DNA from: AG2 sp036493735
Lineage (GTDB): Bacteria; Gemmatimonadota; Gemmatimonadetes; Gemmatimonadales; Gemmatimonadaceae
NCBI GenBank assembly: GCA_036493735.1
Contig: DASXPH010000085.1
Location: 124,001-188,000 of the forward strand
Length of the DNA stretch: 64,000 bases
Direction: 5' to 3'
The position numbers were made by a program, and so were the translations under genes. How positions within the stretch are numbered: position 1 is the stretch's first letter; every line of letters begins with the position of its first letter. This document shows, piece by piece, positions 60,026-64,000 of this stretch. The notes beneath the pieces were generated by a model. The model saw nothing but the letters and a program-made list of their open reading frames with translations. It was not told where the DNA came from and did not search any database.

Positions 60026-62673
60026 GCGACGCGCCGCGGTGGCGACGCTACCTGCGTCTCGTTCGGCGCGATGTCGGCGCCGACGTGGACGATGAGCTCG
60101 CGTTTCACCTCGCGATGCGCGTCGAGCGCAACGCCGCGCTCGGGATGACTCCGGACGCGGCGCGCCGCGAGGCGATGGAGCGATTCGGAGACGTCAGCCA
60201 GGTTCGCGACCAACTCGTCGCGCACGACGCGCGCCGGCAGTCCACCGAGGAACGGACGGAGTATTTCCGCGACCTCGTTCAGGATCTTCGTTTCGGGGTG
60301 AGGTCGCTCCGACGGGCGCCCGCTTTCGCCGCGGCGACGATCCTGACACTCGCGTTATGCATCGGCGCCAACGCGGCGATCTTCTCCGTCGTCGACGCGA
60401 TCGTGCTGCGCCCACTACCGTACGCGCACCCCGAGCAGCTCGTGAGCATCGGAACCGGCGCGGCGGCGGGAGAGTTCCTCGCGCTGCGCGAACGGCTGCG
60501 CAGCTTCTCGCAACTCGCGGCGTGGGTCGAGCAGACGCATCCCATCGATGATGGCCAGCAGTCGCTCCGCGTCGAGGGCGCCGCGGTGACGACGAACCTG
60601 CTGCCGATGCTCGGTGTCGCGCCCCAACTGGGCCGAGGCTTCCTCGATGAGGAGGGACAGCCGGGAAAGAACAACGTTCTGCTCATCAGTGACGCCATCT
60701 GGCGGACTCACTTCGGGGAAGCGCGGGACGTCGTCGGCAAGCGCATTCTCGTCGAGGGAGTGCCGCACACGATCGTGGGCGTCATGCCTCACGACTTCCA
60801 TTTCCCGGCGACGACGACGGAGTACTGGCAGCCGGGCGCGTTCAACCCGAGCAATGTCGGGGCGACCTGGGGTGTCTGGGACAAGAAGATCATCGGGCGC
60901 GTCGCGTCGGGAGTGAGCGTGGAGCGGGCGACCCGTGAGGTGCGCGATGTGTGGCCGACGCTTCGGCCACTCAATCCGCTGTGGGATCCGGGGTCCGACT
61001 ACCGCCGCGATGTCGCGCCGCAGCCGTTACAAACGACCGTCGTCGGACCGACGGGCCGCCTGCTCTGGATTCTCTTCAGCTGCGTCGTGCTCGTACTCCT
61101 CATCGGCTGCGTCAACGTCGCCAACTTGCTGCTGGCGCGAGCAACGGCGCGCGAGCGAGAGCTGACCGTCCGCGCCGCGCTGGGCGGCGGCCGTGGGCGG
61201 CTCGTCCGGCAGCTACTCGCCGAGAGCCTGCTGCTGTCGGTGGCCGGTGCGTCGTTAGGCCTCGGCGTGAGTCACCTCGCCCTCCGTTGGCTGCTCGCCG
61301 CGATGCCGCCGGGAATCCCACGGGCGAACGAGATTGCCGTGAACGCATCCGTTCTCCTCTTCACGGCAGGCGTCGCGCTCGCGACGGGAATTCTCTTCGG
61401 CATCGTTCCCGCGTTGCGGGCGACGAGCGCCAACCGGCGGCCCTCGGCCGCGGGCGCCGGGCGGCGCGCGAGTCAGGACGCACAACATCACCGCGTGTCG
61501 GGTGTGCTGGTCGCGGCCGAGGTGGCATTCGCCGTGCTCCTCGTCGTCGCCGCGTCGCTGCTCGTGCGAAGCTTCACCGCGCTCCGACACGTGCGGCTCG
61601 GCTTCGACAGCTCGCATGTGATCGCCGCGCGCATCACACCGCCGAATGGCCAGTACCGCGATACGAGTCGCGTCTCGGCGTTGTACGAAGGCCTTCGCGG
61701 CCGACTGAGAGCGTTGCCCGGAGTGACGAGCGTCGCCGTCACGGACAAACTGCCCATCGCGCAGGTCGTCTATGGCGCGGCGCTGCGCGTCCAGGGGCAG
61801 TACGAGGATGCGAAACACATCCTTCCGTCGATCGGGCACCTTCAGGATATCACGCCCGAGTACTTCGCGACGATGGGCATTCCATTGCTCCGTGGGCGCC
61901 GCTTCACCGACGCCGATCGCGGTGGGCAGCCACTCGTCGCCATCGTCAGCCAGAGCATCGCTTGGCGCTACTGGCCTAACGGCGATGCGCTGGGCAAGCA
62001 TATCGGGCTGCCGTGGGACTCGCCGTGGATGACGATCGTCGGCATCGTGCCCGACACGAAGCAGGACAGCCTGCGCGACACGTCGCGGACGAGCGTCTAC
62101 GTACCGTGGGCGCAGAGCACGCTGCGCTACACGAGCGAGATGTGGGTCGTCGCGCGGACGACTGGCGATCCAGGATCCAATGCCGCGGCGCTGCGCGCCG
62201 TGGTGCATGATCTCGATCGCTCGGTTGCCGTCAGCGACGTCCGCACGATGGACGCTGTGGTGTCCGATTCGGTGCGTAAGGCGCGATTCACGATGCTGCT
62301 CGTCGGTGCCTTTGCCGCGGCCGCGCTCCTCCTCGGCGCGATCGGGATCTACGGCGTCATGTCGTACCTCGTCGGCCAGCGGATGCAGGAGATGGGCATT
62401 CGCATCGCGCTCGGCGCGTCGGCCAGCGGCGTCATCGGCCTCGTCGTCGGCCGGGCCACACGGCTCGCATCGTTAGGTGCCATCATCGGACTCGTCGCCG
62501 CGCTGGTGACGACGCGCTGGCTCGCGACGCTGCTGTACGACGTGTCGGCGACCGATCCCGTGACGTTCGTGACGACGCCGCTGCTGTTCCTCCTCGTCGC
62601 TGCCATCGCGAGCTGCGGCCCGGCATGGCGGGCGACGCGAGTCGATCCAGTACGAGCACTCCGGGCAGAGTGA
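60022..62673 (+). CDS. MacB/FtsX-type ABC transporter permease (ADOP family)
   Basis: 883 residues from ATG 60022, overlapping the PadR stop by 4 bases. A prefix domain (DVDDELAFHLAMRVERNAAL, then FGDVSQVRDQL) precedes the first helix (ILTLALCIGANAAIFSVVDA). The periplasmic MacB core (FGEARDVVGKRILVEGVPHT), FtsX unit (VLLIGCVNVANLLLARATAR), the second periplasmic domain and the last FtsX unit (GPAWRATRVDPVRALRAE) complete the ADOP layout. The cargo is unknown. Control by the coupled PadR protein is likely. Confidence 0.92.
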   Translation: MSDAPRWRRYLRLVRRDVGADVDDELAFHLAMRVERNAALGMTPDAARREAMERFGDVSQVRDQLVAHDARRQSTEERTEYFRDLVQDLRFGVRSLRRAPAFAAATILTLALCIGANAAIFSVVDAIVLRPLPYAHPEQLVSIGTGAAAGEFLALRERLRSFSQLAAWVEQTHPIDDGQQSLRVEGAAVTTNLLPMLGVAPQLGRGFLDEEGQPGKNNVLLISDAIWRTHFGEARDVVGKRILVEGVPHTIVGVMPHDFHFPATTTEYWQPGAFNPSNVGATWGVWDKKIIGRVASGVSVERATREVRDVWPTLRPLNPLWDPGSDYRRDVAPQPLQTTVVGPTGRLLWILFSCVVLVLLIGCVNVANLLLARATARERELTVRAALGGGRGRLVRQLLAESLLLSVAGASLGLGVSHLALRWLLAAMPPGIPRANEIAVNASVLLFTAGVALATGILFGIVPALRATSANRRPSAAGAGRRASQDAQHHRVSGVLVAAEVAFAVLLVVAASLLVRSFTALRHVRLGFDSSHVIAARITPPNGQYRDTSRVSALYEGLRGRLRALPGVTSVAVTDKLPIAQVVYGAALRVQGQYEDAKHILPSIGHLQDITPEYFATMGIPLLRGRRFTDADRGGQPLVAIVSQSIAWRYWPNGDALGKHIGLPWDSPWMTIVGIVPDTKQDSLRDTSRTSVYVPWAQSTLRYTSEMWVVARTTGDPGSNAAALRAVVHDLDRSVAVSDVRTMDAVVSDSVRKARFTMLLVGAFAAAALLLGAIGIYGVMSYLVGQRMQEMGIRIALGASASGVIGLVVGRATRLASLGAIIGLVAALVTTRWLATLLYDVSATDPVTFVTTPLLFLLVAAIASCGPAWRATRVDPVRALRAE

Positions 62674-62701
62674 GCGCGTACCTCCGACCGACGCCCCGCG
62701 G

Positions 62702-63688
62702 TTAACGAGTACTCGCGATCCGCCGCCGCGGCTCGCCCAACTTCGCCATCCGCCGCGCGTACTCCGCCGCCTGGCCGTGCGTCGCGAACCATACCTTGCC
62801 CTTCCCGACCGAATCGATGTGCGCCAGCAGCTCTTCGAGCGCGATGATGCGTGAGCGATGACCGGAGATGTGCGGGTGCATCGTCAGGACGAACATCGTC
62901 CCCTCCTCCAGCGCTTTGTCGAATTCGTCCATCCAGACGCGGGCGACTTCGCGTGGCGGGCTGTAGCTGTTTCCGAGTGGGCTGAAGAGGGGCGCGTCAT
63001 CGAGAATCCACTCGACCGGAATCTCGACGAGGCCCGTCGGCGCGCCGTCCTGCAGTAATTCGTACGGCTTCTCGTCGGCCATGAGCGAGCTCTCGTAGCG
63101 GAACCCGAGGTCGCGCAGGATACCTAATGTGTTCGGGCTCATGTTCCAGCTCGGCGCGCGGTAGCCAGTCGGCTTCGTGCCCGTCATCTCCGTGAGCTCG
63201 GCAATGGCCTTCGTGAGGAGCGCCCGCTCGGCGGAGTCCGTGAGCGTGGAATTGTTCTCGTGGATCCAGCCGTGCACGCCGAACTCGTGGCGGCCGCTCT
63301 GCTTGATCGCCGTCGCCATCTCCGGCGCGAGAGCGAGGCTCACCGACGGAATGAAGAAGGTCGCCGGAATCCGGTAGCGGTCGAGGAGCCGGAGAATGCG
63401 GCCGAGCCCCTCGCGCGAGCCGTACTGGCCCTGGGAGAGCGTGCCAGGGTTGGGCTCGCCGAAGCGGAGCGCGACCGTCTCGTTGTCGACGTCGAACGAG
63501 AGCAGCACGGCGACGCGGGCGCCGTTAGGCCAGACGTTAGGCTGCAACGATTGACCCGCTCGCACGGCGTTCACGACGGTGCGGACGCTATCCATGCTCC
63601 ACTTCCAACCTGGCTTTACAGTCGGTGGCGTGGGCTGCGCTTGCGCGATGACGATCGACGGGATGGCCAGGAAGAGGAGCGCTCGCAT
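62702..63688 (-). CDS. Exported polysaccharide deacetylase family protein
   Basis: 328 residues from ATG 63688, with a signal peptide ending PSIVIAQAQ. The NodB-homology domain has VLLSFDVDNETV (Asp-Asp of motif 1), GVHGWIHENN (His-x-x-x-His of motif 2), YRAPSWNMSPN (motif 3) and LTMHPHISGH. Members remove N- or O-acetyl groups from chitin-like or peptidoglycan polymers; PuuE/allantoinase-like branches act on small amides, and this sequence fits that branch at least as well. Periplasmic. Confidence 0.88.
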   Translation of the reverse strand: MRALLFLAIPSIVIAQAQPTPPTVKPGWKWSMDSVRTVVNAVRAGQSLQPNVWPNGARVAVLLSFDVDNETVALRFGEPNPGTLSQGQYGSREGLGRILRLLDRYRIPATFFIPSVSLALAPEMATAIKQSGRHEFGVHGWIHENNSTLTDSAERALLTKAIAELTEMTGTKPTGYRAPSWNMSPNTLGILRDLGFRYESSLMADEKPYELLQDGAPTGLVEIPVEWILDDAPLFSPLGNSYSPPREVARVWMDEFDKALEEGTMFVLTMHPHISGHRSRIIALEELLAHIDSVGKGKVWFATHGQAAEYARRMAKLGEPRRRIASTR

Positions 63689-63801
63689 ACTGAGCTCGGA
63701 CGGTGTGAGACGCAGAGTATGCAAGCGCGACCGGCAGAACGTTAGGTACCAATCCTTTCGTCCCTCTGGCGACCCGCCGCGCGATTCCTACATTGGCGCT
63801 C

Positions 63802-64000
63802 ATGGTGACCCCACTCCAGGACCTCTCCAAGCTTCGCATCGATCGTGACGCGCCACCGCCCGGAGTGAAGCGCGCGGTCATCCGGAACGCGATCTTCGCG
63901 CTGGTCGTGGTCGGCATCGCCAGCGCGGTGCTGCTTTACGCGCGTGAACGCGCCGTCGTGCCGGTGCAGACGGTCGTCGCCACGACATCGAATGATCCGG
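63802..64000 (+). CDS. N-terminus of a probable efflux periplasmic adaptor (MacA/HlyD-like), 3' partial
   Basis: 66 codons are visible before the window ends. A short cytoplasmic part (LSKLRIDRDAPPPG) leads to one membrane helix (AIFALVVVGIASAVLLYARE), and the text then enters the periplasm with VPVQTVVATT, the usual start of RND/MacA-type adaptor proteins. This is an inference from a short piece. A following MacB-like ATPase/permease would be expected. It is divergent from the deacetylase gene. Confidence 0.6.
   Translation, partial: MVTPLQDLSKLRIDRDAPPPGVKRAVIRNAIFALVVVGIASAVLLYARERAVVPVQTVVATTSNDP

Overview
The window is high-GC bacterial DNA from a Gram-negative, probably Gemmatimonadota (Gemmatimonadaceae-like soil lineage). 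This is an inference from content: several large MacB/FtsX 'ADOP' permeases with PadR-type regulators, a SusC-like TonB receptor, a beta-propeller amidohydrolase, a penicillin acylase, many lipoproteins of unknown function, and ankyrin proteins with a SWxxLKxH N-terminal module. No rRNA, tRNA, CRISPR array, integrase or transposase was seen.

Layout. 1-4.4 kb: the 3' part of a secreted DNA/RNA non-specific nuclease with Ig-like and PKD domains, facing a secreted repeat lipoprotein. 4.4-8.4 kb: an ankyrin protein, a membrane protein, a frameshifted DUF2459 gene and a PEBP/DUF192 lipoprotein pair. 8.4-12.5 kb: an ADOP permease, a histone-like DUF6496 protein and two unknowns. 12.6-19.9 kb: a TonB receptor, a propeller-amidohydrolase and a metallophosphoesterase; the first two share an upstream promoter-like box. 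20-29.9 kb: small lipoproteins, a nucleotidyltransferase/EEP-phosphatase pair, a dienelactone hydrolase, an OmpA-like protein, a DHFR-like reductase, an aldo/keto reductase, a CocE-type hydrolase and DinB. 30-33.2 kb: DUF1697, AhpD-like, Dabb and serine hydrolase genes. 33.3-34.6 kb: a PqqD-domain protein with a twin-arginine-like tail beside an HprK-like kinase, the best candidate here for an uncharacterised peptide-modification system. 34.7-40.6 kb: a PPi-type phosphofructokinase, GNAT, an SdrD-like secreted protein and small unknowns. 40.9-44.8 kb: a tandem-PAS histidine kinase, a Dph6-like PP-loop protein, a degenerate receiver and a sugar O-acetyltransferase. 44.9-51.2 kb: a lipoprotein, amidohydrolase, methyltransferase, GNAT and a permease-PadR operon. 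51.5-55.0 kb: a second ankyrin protein and a response regulator/histidine kinase operon. 55.2-63.7 kb: GH16 glucanase, penicillin acylase, methyltransferase, a PadR-permease operon and a polysaccharide deacetylase. The edge holds the start of a membrane-anchored efflux-adaptor-like protein.

Together the genes describe a heterotroph with a large secreted and periplasmic hydrolase repertoire (nuclease, peptidase/esterase, acylase, glucanase, deacetylase, phosphoesterase), outer-membrane uptake, and export/efflux machinery under local repressors. Many genes sit in short operons with ATGA or GTGA stop/start overlaps.

The strongest non-genic signals are (i) a dispersed octamer CGTTAGGC/GCCTAACG, far over-represented and found in genes on either strand and between genes; (ii) three REP-like blocks built of GGTGAACGGTGATCGG-type units at gene 3' ends; (iii) a promoter-like box shared by two adjacent genes; (iv) palindromes or direct repeats upstream of both PadR loci; and (v) two structured leaders, one with a terminator-like hairpin and one whose stem ends exactly at the start codon.
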